Positions 53,136 to 63,785 of a stretch of DNA of 64,000 bases are shown here, in pieces (positions within the stretch are counted from its first letter, which is position 1; each line of letters opens with the position of its first letter). The position numbers were made by a program, and so were the translations under genes. Source of the stretch: Dongia mobilis (GTDB lineage Bacteria; Pseudomonadota; Alphaproteobacteria; Dongiales; Dongiaceae); the NCBI RefSeq assembly GCF_004363235.1, contig NZ_SNYW01000006.1, positions 558,001 through 622,000 of the forward strand, in the 5' to 3' direction. The notes beneath the pieces are model-generated. The model saw only the letters and a list, made by a program, of their open reading frames with translations, had not been told where the DNA came from and searched no databases.

Positions 53136-55268
53136 TCAGATCGTCACCTCGTCGCGCGCCTGCTTCAGTTCCTCCAGCGGGGCCACCGGGAACTCATCGA
53201 CCGTCTGGAAGGCGATGGCGCCGGCAAAGCCGGTGAGGCCGCGCGCCTCCTCGTAGATCGCCTCGATATCGCGGCGCATGCGCTCGTCGAGGCGCTGCTG
53301 GCTGCGCACCATCAGGTCGAACCGGTTCCGGCGCATGAGACCGTCCAGCTGGAACGCACCCAGCCGACTGAAACTGGCCTCCACTACGAAACGCGTGCCG
53401 CCATCGCCATCCTCGCCGCCCACGCCGCGCCTGCCGTGGCGTCGATAGAACAGATTGATCCTTTGCACGCGCTGCTGGTCGTCGAGATAGGGCAGAAAGA
53501 AAGCGCGCCATTCTCCTTCCGGCCGGTCCTGGGCAAGGGCGGCCAGTTGCTGGAACTCGCCGCGCAGGCGGCCGACCAGTTCCTCGCGCTCGGCGCCAAG
53601 GCCGCGTGCCGCGAAGAGCGGCCCAAGCAGCCGCCCGATATCGCCGCTGCGCAGGGCAGCCATCGCCGCGACCATGCCGGCGCCCAGCCTGGCGCCGATC
53701 TGCGGCAGGCTGGCCATTACCTCGCGCATGACGGCGGGGTCGACGCCCGGTTTGCCGGCGGCATGCGGGGCGCTGCCCTGCAGGATGGCGATGAGGTCGG
53801 CTAGCGTGGGCCAGCTGCGCGACAGCGACAGCAAGGCCTGCTGCGGTGTCTGCACCACCGGCAGTGCTGCCGCGGCGGCGGTCGGCGGCGGTGCCTCGAC
53901 GACGTCAATTGCCAGCGCGAGCTGGGCGCCGACCGGCAGGCTGCTGCGCTGCTGCAGCATGATGGTTCCGACCGGGGTGTTGATGATGGCATGGCCCGCC
54001 GGGGTGAGCGCGATGACCCGGCCATAGACAATCGGCGCCTCGCCTGCCGCGCCTCGGCCCTGCTGTGCCGTGCCGATTGCGGGATCGATCTGGATCGGGT
54101 GCTGGTCGCCGATCCGCACCGCGAGGACCCGCAATTGCAGCTCCGCAGATGCGGGCAGGGCGGGTGGTGTCGCCGGTGCCAACTGCCCTGACTGGATGGC
54201 TGGTGCTTGCGTGCCGGCGAACAGCGCCAGGATGCGCTGCTGCATTTCCCCCGGCAGCAGGCTGGCGGCAGGAGCTGGATTGCCGGCAGGCGACGCTGCC
54301 GGCGTTGCCGGTGGTGCCAATGGTATTTGTCCCGCTGGCGGCGCCTGTCCCACTTGCGGCGCCTGTCCCACTTGCGGTGCCTGTCCCGCTTGCGGTGCCT
54401 GTCCGGGTTGGGGCGTTTGCGGAACCGGCGCGGCGCCGGCCGGCGGCTGCCAAGCCGCGGCTGGACCGGTCGATAGGGGAGGCGTTGCTGCCGCATTCGC
54501 CTGAGCCCCTGGCGCCGGTGCCGCGGCACCGCCTGGCAGTACGATGACCTGGCCGTTCGGCAACTGGATGCGGAGCGGCGAAGCAGCCTCGCCGGCGGCG
54601 GTGCCCGGCACAGCCGGGGTCAGGGCGCCGGGATGGAGGACAATGGCCGCGTGGCTCGCGCCGACCACCTGGATGATCGGTGCCTGGCTGGACGGTGGCG
54701 GAACAGCCGGACCTCCACTAACACCGCCAGCCGTACCAGTACCGCTGCCCGGTGGCGGGGTGCTCGGCGCCCCGGCCGCCGGCTGTCCCGGCGCATTGCT
54801 GCTGCCGGGTGACGGCGGCTGCGGGGTAGGCGCGGTTGGATTGGCGGCGCCCGCCCTGGGGGGTGATGCGGGCTCGGCTGGGCCGGCGGGAATGCCGGCG
54901 GGTGGCTGCCCATGACTGCTTTGCGCCGGCGGCGTTCCAGGTTGGGGTTGCGCCCCGGGGCCGCGTCCTGCGTCGCTGGCCAGGATCAGCACCTGCAGGC
55001 GGTCGCCGGTCGGCCGTACCTCCAGCGTCACATGGGTGCCGGGCGGCAGTGGCGCATTGCTGGCGACGCGCACGGTTCCCTTGTCGGTGGCGATGTTCAC
55101 CTGGCCGTCGGCTTCGCGCCCCAGGACGACGCCCTTGATGATGGTGCCGGGGTCAAGTTGCTGGAAACTGCGCGGCGGGTCGGGAATGGTGCCGGTGATG
55201 CTGATCGGCGCCACCGGTCCGGTGCGGCCGAGGAAGCGGCCGCCCAGCGGATTGAGGAAGTCGCTCAT
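53136..55268 (-). CDS. fliK: FliK-like flagellar hook-length control protein
   Basis: A 710-residue protein with a Pro/Ala/Gln-rich central region (about residues 95-440) and a conserved C-terminal globular domain (about 545-690: ARLGAGMVAAMAALRSGDIGRLLGPLF, FLPYLDDQQRVQRINLFYRRH, RFVVEASFSRLGAFQLDGLMRR). The C-terminal domain fits the FliK family; the central region is disordered and contains GQAPQVGQAP-type repeats. It would control hook length through its secretion. The gene starts with an ATGA overlap with flhG. An alternative name (flagellar hook-length domain protein) is equally suitable. Confidence 0.75.
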   Translation of the reverse strand: MSDFLNPLGGRFLGRTGPVAPISITGTIPDPPRSFQQLDPGTIIKGVVLGREADGQVNIATDKGTVRVASNAPLPPGTHVTLEVRPTGDRLQVLILASDAGRGPGAQPQPGTPPAQSSHGQPPAGIPAGPAEPASPPRAGAANPTAPTPQPPSPGSSNAPGQPAAGAPSTPPPGSGTGTAGGVSGGPAVPPPSSQAPIIQVVGASHAAIVLHPGALTPAVPGTAAGEAASPLRIQLPNGQVIVLPGGAAAPAPGAQANAAATPPLSTGPAAAWQPPAGAAPVPQTPQPGQAPQAGQAPQVGQAPQVGQAPPAGQIPLAPPATPAASPAGNPAPAASLLPGEMQQRILALFAGTQAPAIQSGQLAPATPPALPASAELQLRVLAVRIGDQHPIQIDPAIGTAQQGRGAAGEAPIVYGRVIALTPAGHAIINTPVGTIMLQQRSSLPVGAQLALAIDVVEAPPPTAAAAALPVVQTPQQALLSLSRSWPTLADLIAILQGSAPHAAGKPGVDPAVMREVMASLPQIGARLGAGMVAAMAALRSGDIGRLLGPLFAARGLGAEREELVGRLRGEFQQLAALAQDRPEGEWRAFFLPYLDDQQRVQRINLFYRRHGRRGVGGEDGDGGTRFVVEASFSRLGAFQLDGLMRRNRFDLMVRSQQRLDERMRRDIEAIYEEARGLTGFAGAIAFQTVDEFPVAPLEELKQARDEVTI
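54343..54414 (-). repeat. Tandem 18-bp repeat in the fliK-like gene
   Basis: Four units of 18 bp (54343-54360, 54361-54378, 54379-54396, 54397-54414; the last is degenerate) encode GQAPQ[VA]-type hexapeptides. The repeat falls in the disordered region of the protein. Confidence 0.85.
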
Positions 55269-56083
55269 GTCCCCGTCGAGCTTGCGGCACTGCTGGATTC
55301 CGCGATCAGCAGGGCGGCAAGGGCTTCGATATCGGCGGCGGCGATGCTGGCGGGGTGCCGGGTCAACAGGGGCACCTGAGCGCGGATCGCATCCTTCACC
55401 TTGGCATCGCGCCGGATGATACCGAACAGGGCCGGGCTGAATTTCAGGAAGGAGCGGCAGGCCTTGGCCAGGGTTTCAAAGGTATGGCGGCCCTGGGCCA
55501 CGTCCTGGGCCGAATTGACCACGATGCCGATGCGGCCCGTGGCGCCGTCGGCGCGGAGCATCTTGATGAAAGCATAGGCGTCGGTCAGGGTTGTCGGCTC
55601 GTCGTTGGCGACGATGATGACGGTGGCGGCAAGTGCCGCCAGTTGCCGCGCCGGCCGGTCGATGCCGGCACCGATATCGATCACCAACCGCTGATGCGCC
55701 GCAGATAGTTCCCGCAATCCGGCGACGAGGTGCGCGAGGCGCGCCGGCGGCATGTGGGCGAGGCCGCCGGAACCGGAACGTCCGGCGATCACCGAGAACC
55801 CGGCACCGGAAGGCGTTACCGCCCGGGACAACGGCAGGTCGCGTTCCAGCACGGCACCGAGGTCGAGGGCCGGCGTCAGCCCCAGCTGGATGTCGACATT
55901 GGCCAGACCGAGATCGCCGTCGAACAGCAGCACCTCCTCGCCCTGCTGCGACAGAGCCTGGGCGAGCGAGATGGCAAGCCAGGTCTTGCCGACGCCGCCC
56001 TTGCCGGAGGCAATCGCGATGGCATTCGGAAGTGGCGCGGTCTCGGTCATGTTCTCTCGCCCAATCTGCTTTTGCCCGATCAT
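55265..56083 (-). CDS. flhG: MinD-like ATPase FlhG (FleN)
   Basis: A 272-residue ParA/MinD-family ATPase that limits flagellar number, working with FlhF. The deviant Walker A is SGKGGVGKTWLAI, followed by LLFDGDLGLANVDIQLGL and VIDIGAGIDRPA. The lysine at the deviant position and the DGDLGLANVD stretch are characteristic of FlhG. Its ATG at 56083 overlaps the flhF stop (ATGA); the ATG at 56050 would shorten it by 11 residues. A C-terminal membrane-targeting helix is not obvious. It ends in ATGA overlap with the fliK-like gene. Confidence 0.9.
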   Translation of the reverse strand: MIGQKQIGRENMTETAPLPNAIAIASGKGGVGKTWLAISLAQALSQQGEEVLLFDGDLGLANVDIQLGLTPALDLGAVLERDLPLSRAVTPSGAGFSVIAGRSGSGGLAHMPPARLAHLVAGLRELSAAHQRLVIDIGAGIDRPARQLAALAATVIIVANDEPTTLTDAYAFIKMLRADGATGRIGIVVNSAQDVAQGRHTFETLAKACRSFLKFSPALFGIIRRDAKVKDAIRAQVPLLTRHPASIAAADIEALAALLIAESSSAASSTGT

Positions 56084-57069
56084 CTGCCCGTGGCGCGGGA
56101 TACGGCACCGGTCGTCCGGTCCCCGGATGCGCCGCCCCCGGCTTGTACCGGCCGCAACAGCATGTCCGCCAGCCGCTCGGCCGTGACGCTTTCCAGCCCG
56201 GTCGCAATTTCCGGCGACACGCCGAATTCGGCCAGCCGCAACTTCCCCGCGTCGCACGCAGACAGAATACCACCCAGGCGTCGGGCGGCGTCAATCCGCG
56301 TCGGCACCAGGCGCTCGACACCGGCTTCGGCATAGAGTTGCGCCAGTTCGGCGGATTCGACCACGCAGCCGCCAGCGGCCATGACCAGCACCATCTCGGC
56401 GTCGACATAGGCCGCCAGTTCCGCCAATTGGTCGAGGTCGCCTGTCTCCAGCGGGTTGCTGCCGACCGTGTCGATCAGCACGAGGGATCCCGCCGGGGCG
56501 AGCGCGACCGCCCGGCGCAGCATGTCGGCATCCTTGGCGCGATAGGCCGGCACCTGCAGCGCCTTGGCATAGGTGCCGAGCTGTTCGACCGCACCGGCCT
56601 TGACGAGATCGCACGTCACTGCAACGGCCTGCCATTCCTTCATGCGCGCGCGCGCCAGCAGCTTGGCAAGCGTTGCCGTCTTGCCGGCACCGGGCAGGCC
56701 GACCAGCATCAGTGGCCGCTCCGGCTGCCGCTCGACCACCGGCTGGCCGGGGAAGCGAATGCGCAGGGCTCCGGCGAGCGCCTGGCGGGGCGATTCCAGC
56801 AGGAAGCCGCTCGACAGCTGGGTCAGGCGCTCGGCGAGGCCGGCCGGAACACGGTGAAACTCCAGCGCCCGGGCGATAAGTTCCAGCGGATCTGCAGTCG
56901 CGGCGGTCGGCGGGTCGGTCAGGATCGCGTCACGGTCAAGTGCTGCCGTGATCTTGACGGCCTGTCCCACCTGCTCGGTGTTGAGGATGACGGCATCCGG
57001 CCCCAGCTCGGCTTTCACCAGAGCCATCGCCTCGGCCATCGTTGGCGCGCTGAAATTGCGCAGGCGCAT
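56080..57069 (-). CDS. flhF: Flagellar SRP-like GTPase FlhF
   Basis: A 329-residue signal-recognition-particle-type GTPase that sets flagellar position. The N-terminal segment starts MRLRNFSAPTMAEAMALVKAELGPDAVILNT, the FlhF hallmark. The NG domain has P-loop LVGLPGAGKTATLAKL. The usual DTAGR is here DTVGSN and TKxD reads TRID, so the GTPase motifs are diverged. It is shorter than enterobacterial-type FlhF (about 390-430), largely through a short B domain. It lies 16 bp after flhA in the same transcript. Confidence 0.9.
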   Translation of the reverse strand: MRLRNFSAPTMAEAMALVKAELGPDAVILNTEQVGQAVKITAALDRDAILTDPPTAATADPLELIARALEFHRVPAGLAERLTQLSSGFLLESPRQALAGALRIRFPGQPVVERQPERPLMLVGLPGAGKTATLAKLLARARMKEWQAVAVTCDLVKAGAVEQLGTYAKALQVPAYRAKDADMLRRAVALAPAGSLVLIDTVGSNPLETGDLDQLAELAAYVDAEMVLVMAAGGCVVESAELAQLYAEAGVERLVPTRIDAARRLGGILSACDAGKLRLAEFGVSPEIATGLESVTAERLADMLLRPVQAGGGASGDRTTGAVSRATGR

Positions 57070-57085
57070 CTTCCGTTACCTGCCG

Positions 57086-59206
57086 TCAGATCTGGCCCAG
57101 CGTGCGAATCTTCGCCTTGGGATGGATCTCGTTCTGTGACATGACCGTGGTAGACGGCCGGAACCGTTCGACGATCGAACGGACGAAGGGTCGGATGCCG
57201 GGACTGGTCAGCAGGACCGGACTCTCGCCCATGATGGCAAAGCGCTCGAAATTCTGGCGGACGTTCTGGATGAACTGCTGCAAATCCGTGGGCGCCATGA
57301 CCAGCTGCCGGTCTTCGCCCTCGCCGCGGATCGCATTGGCGAAGGCGTTCTCCCATTCTGGCGACAGGGTGATGAGGGGGACGACGCCGTTGGCGTCGCT
57401 GGCCGCATCCGAAATCTGCCGCGCCAGACGCGCCCGCACATGTTCGACGATCGCATTGACATTGCGCGAATAGCCCGTCGCCTCGGCGATGCCTTCCAAA
57501 ATGTTGGCAAGGTCGCGGATCGAGACACGTTCGGACAGCAGCGCCTGCAACACGCGCTGCACGCCGCCTACCGAAATCTGCCCGGGAATGAGGTCGCCGA
57601 CCAGCTTCTGGTGCTCCTTCGGCAACTCGTCCAGCAGTTTCTGGGTTTCGGCGTGAGACAGCAGCTCGGCCATGTTGTCCTTGACGATCTCGGTCAGATG
57701 CGTGGTGATGACCGTCGACGGGTCGACCACGGTATAGCCGCGGAACAGCGCCTCTTCGCGCGCACTGGGATCGACCCACATGGCCGGCAGGCCGAAGGTC
57801 GGTTCGGTCGTTTCCTCGCCCGCCATGTTGATCTTGTCGCCGCGCGGGTCCATCACCAGGATCATGTTGGGCCGGAGGTCGCCGCGGCCGGATTCGATCT
57901 CCTTGATGCGGATGATGTAGGAATTGGCATTGATCTGCAGGTTGTCCTGGATGCGGACGGCCGGCAGGATGAAGCCCATCTCGCCGGCCAGCTGGCGGCG
58001 CAGGGCCTTCACCTGGTCGGTGAGGCGATGCCCGCGCTCGGTATTGATCAGCCCCAGCAGGCCATAGCCGAGTTCCAGGCGGATTGCATCCAGCTGCAGG
58101 GCGGTCGAGATCGGCTCCTCGGCCACCGGTGCCTGCACCTGCTGGGCCGCCTCCTCCTGCACGGCGACTGCCTCGATCTTTTTCTGGTGCCGCATGACCA
58201 GCCAGGCCATGCCGCCAGTGATCAGCGCGAGGCCGAAGAAAGGCAGGGCTGGAATGCCCGGCATCACCGCCAGCACCATCATCAGGAAGGCGGCAAGACC
58301 GAGTGCAGAAGGATAGCCGGCCAACTGGCGGAACAGCGCCTTGTCGGTCGACCCGGCGACGCCCGCCTTGGTCACCAGCATGCCGGCAGCAGTCGAGACG
58401 ATCAGGGCCGGAATCTGCGAAACCAGGCCGTCGCCGACGGTCAGGAGGGTATAGGTCTGGGCGGCATCCGCCATCGACAGATCCTGCTGCGCCACGCCGA
58501 TGATGATGCCGCCGATGACATTGATGAAGACGATGATGAGGCCGGCAATGGCATCGCCACGCACGAATTTGGCGGCACCGTCCATCGAGCCGAAGAAGTT
58601 GCTCTCGTCCTCCAGCGTCTTGCGACGCGCCTTCGCCTCCTTCTCGTCGATCAGCCCGGCCGAAAGATCGGCGTCGACCGCCATCTGCTTGCCCGGCATG
58701 GCGTCCAGGCTGAACCGGGCCGAGACCTCGGCGATGCGACCCGAACCCTTGGTGATGACCACGAAATTGACCAGGACCAGGATGGCAAAGACGATGATGC
58801 CGATGACATAGTTGCCACCCATGATGAAGCCGCCGAAGGCCTCGATTACATGGCCCGCCGCGTCGGTTCCCTCGTGGCCGTAGGTCAGGATGAGGCGCGT
58901 CGAGGCCAGATTGAGCGCCAGGCGCAGCATCGTGACGATCAGCAGCAGGGTCGGAAAGCTGGACAGGTCGAGCGGCTTCTCGATGAACAGCACCACCATC
59001 AGGATCAGTACGGAGACCGTAATCGAGAAGGCGAGCGAGATGTCCAGCAGCCAGGCCGGCATCGGGAAGATGAGCACCGTGAGAACCGCGACCAGGCCGA
59101 GGGCCAGCGCGATTTCGCCGCGGCGCAGGAACTTGGTGTTGCGGTCGAGTGAACCCAGCAGTGTGCCGCCGGCACTCCCGGTCGCGTTGCCTGTGGCGTC
59201 GCTCAT
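57086..59206 (-). CDS. flhA: Flagellar export gate protein FlhA
   Basis: A 706-residue export gate protein. The N-terminal half has eight membrane helices and the conserved cytoplasmic loop (FHIPEP region: SARFSLDAMPGKQMAVDADLSAGLID, then RGDAIAGLIIVFINVIGGIIIG). The C-terminal 350 residues are the cytoplasmic ring domain, with LPAVRIQDNLQINAN and the closing RFRPSTTVMSQNEI. I start it at the ATG at 59206 (MSDATGNATG). It lies 65 bp downstream of flbD on the minus strand. Confidence 0.97.
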   Translation of the reverse strand: MSDATGNATGSAGGTLLGSLDRNTKFLRRGEIALALGLVAVLTVLIFPMPAWLLDISLAFSITVSVLILMVVLFIEKPLDLSSFPTLLLIVTMLRLALNLASTRLILTYGHEGTDAAGHVIEAFGGFIMGGNYVIGIIVFAILVLVNFVVITKGSGRIAEVSARFSLDAMPGKQMAVDADLSAGLIDEKEAKARRKTLEDESNFFGSMDGAAKFVRGDAIAGLIIVFINVIGGIIIGVAQQDLSMADAAQTYTLLTVGDGLVSQIPALIVSTAAGMLVTKAGVAGSTDKALFRQLAGYPSALGLAAFLMMVLAVMPGIPALPFFGLALITGGMAWLVMRHQKKIEAVAVQEEAAQQVQAPVAEEPISTALQLDAIRLELGYGLLGLINTERGHRLTDQVKALRRQLAGEMGFILPAVRIQDNLQINANSYIIRIKEIESGRGDLRPNMILVMDPRGDKINMAGEETTEPTFGLPAMWVDPSAREEALFRGYTVVDPSTVITTHLTEIVKDNMAELLSHAETQKLLDELPKEHQKLVGDLIPGQISVGGVQRVLQALLSERVSIRDLANILEGIAEATGYSRNVNAIVEHVRARLARQISDAASDANGVVPLITLSPEWENAFANAIRGEGEDRQLVMAPTDLQQFIQNVRQNFERFAIMGESPVLLTSPGIRPFVRSIVERFRPSTTVMSQNEIHPKAKIRTLGQI

Positions 59207-59271
59207 CGCACCGTCACCATGATGCAACCGGACTCACTCATCTCGCCCCCCGATCAAGATCTGTCGCGATG

Positions 59272-60660
<1,389 letters not shown>

Positions 60661-60679
60661 CGCAGTAACTCCCGTTCCG

Positions 60680-61531
60680 TCAGTCGAAATAGCGCACGCG
60701 CTGGTTGGCCGGCAAAATCGTGTTGAGGACCAGTTCCAGGCGTCGCGGGTTCTCCTGGCGACCGATCGACAGGGCGCCCAGGATAAAGATCTGGTTGTTC
60801 ATGAGTTCGATCGCCGAATTGCGCTCCAGCTTGCTGGCGATCGGCAGGAAGAAGACGTTGGCCATTACCGCGCCGTAGAATGTGGTCAGCAGGGCCACCG
60901 CCATGGCCGGGCCGATCGCATCCGGCCGGTCGAGGGCGCCCAGCATCTGTACCAGGCCAACCAGCGTGCCAATAAGGCCCATGGCCGGAGAAACTTCGGC
61001 GGCGCGCCGCAGGATGCCGGTCGAGCGCTGATGCCGCTGCGACATGGCCTGGGTCTCGAACGAAAGATTGCGCTCGATCTCCTCCAGCGGCATGCCGTCG
61101 ACCAGCATGGTCATGGCACGCTGCAGATAGGGCTCGTTGCGCAGGCCGGCAAACTCGCTCTGCATGGCGAGGAGGCCACGGCGGCGCGCGCGCTCGGCCA
61201 GCTGCAGCACCTTCATGGCGGCCTCGTGGGGCGACTGACCGCGGTGGAACAGTGTGCGCCACATGATCGGTTGCGCCTGGACCACTTCGGACCAGGAATA
61301 GGACACGGTGGTAATCGCGAACGTGCCGAGGATGACCATCAGGATGGACGGAAGGTCGATGAACGCGGTCCAGTTGCCGCCCAGCCAGATCGCGATGGAT
61401 ATGAGCAAGACGGCGCCGACCAGGCCTAGCACCGTCGCCAGGTCGAATCCCTTCTGCTGCGGCTCCAGCCGCACCGGCGCATCGCTGCGCGCGGTAAAGT
61501 TCTGGATCGGCTCGTTGGCGGTGTCGGACAT
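60680..61531 (-). CDS. MotA/TolQ/ExbB-type proton channel protein
   Basis: A 283-residue membrane protein, PomA/MotA-like. It has two N-terminal helices (about residues 32-50 and 56-75), a cytoplasmic charged region (about 85-180) and two C-terminal helices with the family motif SPAMGLIGTLVGLVQMLGAL then AVALLTTFYGAVMANVFFLPIA. A MotB partner is not next to it. Its position inside the flagellar cluster argues for a motor or motor-associated function. The C-terminal half is longer than classical ExbB. Confidence 0.85.
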   Translation of the reverse strand: MSDTANEPIQNFTARSDAPVRLEPQQKGFDLATVLGLVGAVLLISIAIWLGGNWTAFIDLPSILMVILGTFAITTVSYSWSEVVQAQPIMWRTLFHRGQSPHEAAMKVLQLAERARRRGLLAMQSEFAGLRNEPYLQRAMTMLVDGMPLEEIERNLSFETQAMSQRHQRSTGILRRAAEVSPAMGLIGTLVGLVQMLGALDRPDAIGPAMAVALLTTFYGAVMANVFFLPIASKLERNSAIELMNNQIFILGALSIGRQENPRRLELVLNTILPANQRVRYFD

Positions 61532-61559
61532 CGTGGCGCTCCGGTTCGGGGGCTGGCTG

Positions 61560-61898
61560 CTAGCCGCGGTCCGACTTGATGATCTCGGTCATGGTGACGC
61601 CCAGCCGGTCCTCCACGACGACTACCTCGCCGCGCGCCACCAGCCGGTTGTTGACATAGATGTCGACCGCTTCGCCGACCTTGCGGTCGAGTTCGACCAC
61701 GGCACCGCGACCCAGCTTCAGCAACTGGCTGACCTGCATGGTGGCGCGGCCGAGAACGGCCGAGACCTGGACCGGCACGTCATAGACGGCATCCAGCTCC
61801 TTGGTGTTGACCGGCGTCCGGGCCGCCTCGGCCAGATCGCCGCCGGCATTCTGTTCCTCGAATTCCTGCAGCTGCAGGTTCTCTTCGTCGCCCATCAT
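61560..61898 (-). CDS. fliN: Flagellar motor switch protein FliN
   Basis: A 112-residue C-ring protein. The SpoA/FliN domain (about residues 35-108) has DVPVQVSAVLGRATMQVSQLLKLGRGAVVELDRKVGEAVDIYVNNRLVARGEVVVVEDRLGVTMTEI, a near-complete SPOA pattern. An acidic N-terminal tail precedes it. FliM is not in the window. Its start overlaps the fliH stop (ATGA). Confidence 0.95.
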   Translation of the reverse strand: MMGDEENLQLQEFEEQNAGGDLAEAARTPVNTKELDAVYDVPVQVSAVLGRATMQVSQLLKLGRGAVVELDRKVGEAVDIYVNNRLVARGEVVVVEDRLGVTMTEIIKSDRG

Positions 61899-62764
61899 TC
61901 GCTCCTCATCGCTTCGGCGTCGCTCGCTGCGGCGAGATTGCCTGCCGGTTCAACTTCATCGGTTCGTGACGCCGGGGCCGCCGCCGCCTCGGGTGGTGGC
62001 GATGGCGCTACGCCCTGCAGACTGAGGCACCGATCCAGGGCCGCGGCGATCTCGCCCCAGAGCGCATCGGCGTGGCGCTCCAGCCCGCCATCCGCCCATT
62101 CGATAGCGCAATCGGCCGGGCCCAGCCGGTCGTCGGGAATGAGGAACAGGCGACCCTCGAAGGCGGTCTTCGCGCTGAGCGCGGTCAGGCCCGGCTCCAG
62201 CAGCGGCACCAGATCCGGCGCCACGCGCGCGACCAGCCGCGCTTCGTGCCGCTGGTCGCGCAGGCACTGCTCCAGCGCCGCCTCGATCTCGGCAATGCCG
62301 CCGCGCCGCGAAAACTCCGGCAGCATCTTGCGCAGGATGGCAAGGGCGAGGGCGCTGGCATCGGCCAGGATGGCAGCACGGTCATGTGCCAGGCCGGCCT
62401 GCAGGGCAGCGATCTGGCCGGCAATCGATTCCAGTGCGGCGGCGCTGCGTTGTTCCGCTTCTGCGGCGGCGGCGGCGCGGCCCTTGGCCTCGCCGCTGCG
62501 CTGGCCCTCGGCTCGGGCCTTGGCGGCCGCGGCCTTCAATTCGGCCTCGCTGAAGGTGGGTTCGGGCGGTGGCGGCGGTTCGACCGGCTCCGGCGGTGCG
62601 GCCTGGGCAGCCTCCTTGGCTGACGGCTTGGCCGACGATTTGGCGGCGGCCTCGGCCGGCGCGTCGGGCCGCGCGGACGCCGAGCCGGCTGCGGCGCCGG
62701 CGACGGCGTCGAAGTCGTTCTCGAACATGAATTTCCGCACTGTCGCCACGCTGCGCTCCGTCAT
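61895..62764 (-). CDS. fliH: Flagellar export protein FliH
   Basis: A 289-residue regulator of the FliI ATPase. It has a proline- and alanine-rich N-terminal part (about residues 15-70), a long helical region with many Ala/Glu/Gln (about 72-190) and a C-terminal domain homologous to the family's FliI-binding region (RKMLPEFSRRGGIAEIEAALEQCL, RLFLIPDDRLGPADCAIEWADGGLE). It is diverged, as FliH usually is. The start at 62764 is 3 bp after the fliG stop; ATG 62728 is an alternative. Confidence 0.85.
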   Translation of the reverse strand: MTERSVATVRKFMFENDFDAVAGAAAGSASARPDAPAEAAAKSSAKPSAKEAAQAAPPEPVEPPPPPEPTFSEAELKAAAAKARAEGQRSGEAKGRAAAAAEAEQRSAAALESIAGQIAALQAGLAHDRAAILADASALALAILRKMLPEFSRRGGIAEIEAALEQCLRDQRHEARLVARVAPDLVPLLEPGLTALSAKTAFEGRLFLIPDDRLGPADCAIEWADGGLERHADALWGEIAAALDRCLSLQGVAPSPPPEAAAAPASRTDEVEPAGNLAAASDAEAMRSE

Positions 62765-62767
62765 TGC

Positions 62768-63784
62768 CTAGTAGATCAGTTCGTCCTCGCCCTTGGCATC
62801 CGCCAGGACCAATTCGCCTTTCGCCGCCAGCTCCTTGGCCAGGTTCACCATGGCCATCTGCGCCTCCTCGACATCCTTGAGACGGACCGGTCCCATTGCC
62901 GCCATGTCTTCCTTTAGCATCTTCGATGCGCGTTCCGACATATTGGCGAGGAACAGGTCGCGTACTGCTTCCGAGGCACCCTTGAGGGCGATCGGCAGCT
63001 TGGTCTTGTCGACGCCGCGCATCAGGGTCTGCACGCCGCCCGGGTCGAGCTTGCCGAGGTCGTCGAAGGTGAACATCAGCGACTTGACCTTCTCGGCGGA
63101 ATCGCGGTTCCGCTCCTCCAGTGCCGAGATGAAGCGCTGCTCGGTATTGCGGTCGAGATTGTTGAAGATCTCGGCGATGAGTTCGTGCGCGTCGCGGCGC
63201 GACGACCGGGCAAGGTTCGAGAGGAACTCGTTGCGCAGGGTGCGCTCGACGTCGTCGATGACCTCCTTCTGGATCGATTCCATGCGCAGCATGCGCATGA
63301 TGACTTCCATGGCGAAGGCCTCGGGCAGCAGCGCGAGCACGCGGGCGGCGTGATCCGGCTTGACCTTGGAGAGGACCACGGCGACCGTCTGCGGATACTC
63401 GTTCTTCAGATAGTTCGCCAGCACGCTCTCGTTCACATTGGAGAGCTTGTCCCACATGGTCCGGCCGGCGGGACCGCGGATTTCCTCCATGATCTGGTCG
63501 ACCTTGGACTTGTCCAGCACCTTCATCAGCAGGCGTTCGGTGCTCTCGAAGGTGCCGGTCAGCGTGCCGGTCGAGGAAATGCCGTCGGCGAATTCGACGA
63601 ACAGCCGTTCGACCACGGTCGCTGAAACGGTGCCGAGATTGGCCATGGTCTGCGAGATTTCGCGAATCTCGTCGTCATGCATCAGCGCGAACAGCTTGGA
63701 AGCCGATTCCTCGCCCACGGAGAGGAGCAGGAGGGCCGCCTTCTGCGAGCCGGTCAGCGATCTGTAGTCGTCCTTGACGCGCAT
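62768..63784 (-). CDS. fliG: Flagellar motor switch protein FliG
   Basis: A 338-residue C-ring and torque protein. It has the N-terminal FliF-binding domain, the middle domain, and the C-terminal torque-generating domain with the conserved charged region ([57 protein letters not shown]). The EHPQ motif of the middle domain reads [27 protein letters not shown]. Length is normal. It starts 1 bp after the fliF stop. Confidence 0.97.
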   Translation of the reverse strand: MRVKDDYRSLTGSQKAALLLLSVGEESASKLFALMHDDEIREISQTMANLGTVSATVVERLFVEFADGISSTGTLTGTFESTERLLMKVLDKSKVDQIMEEIRGPAGRTMWDKLSNVNESVLANYLKNEYPQTVAVVLSKVKPDHAARVLALLPEAFAMEVIMRMLRMESIQKEVIDDVERTLRNEFLSNLARSSRRDAHELIAEIFNNLDRNTEQRFISALEERNRDSAEKVKSLMFTFDDLGKLDPGGVQTLMRGVDKTKLPIALKGASEAVRDLFLANMSERASKMLKEDMAAMGPVRLKDVEEAQMAMVNLAKELAAKGELVLADAKGEDELIY

Positions 63785-63785
63785 C

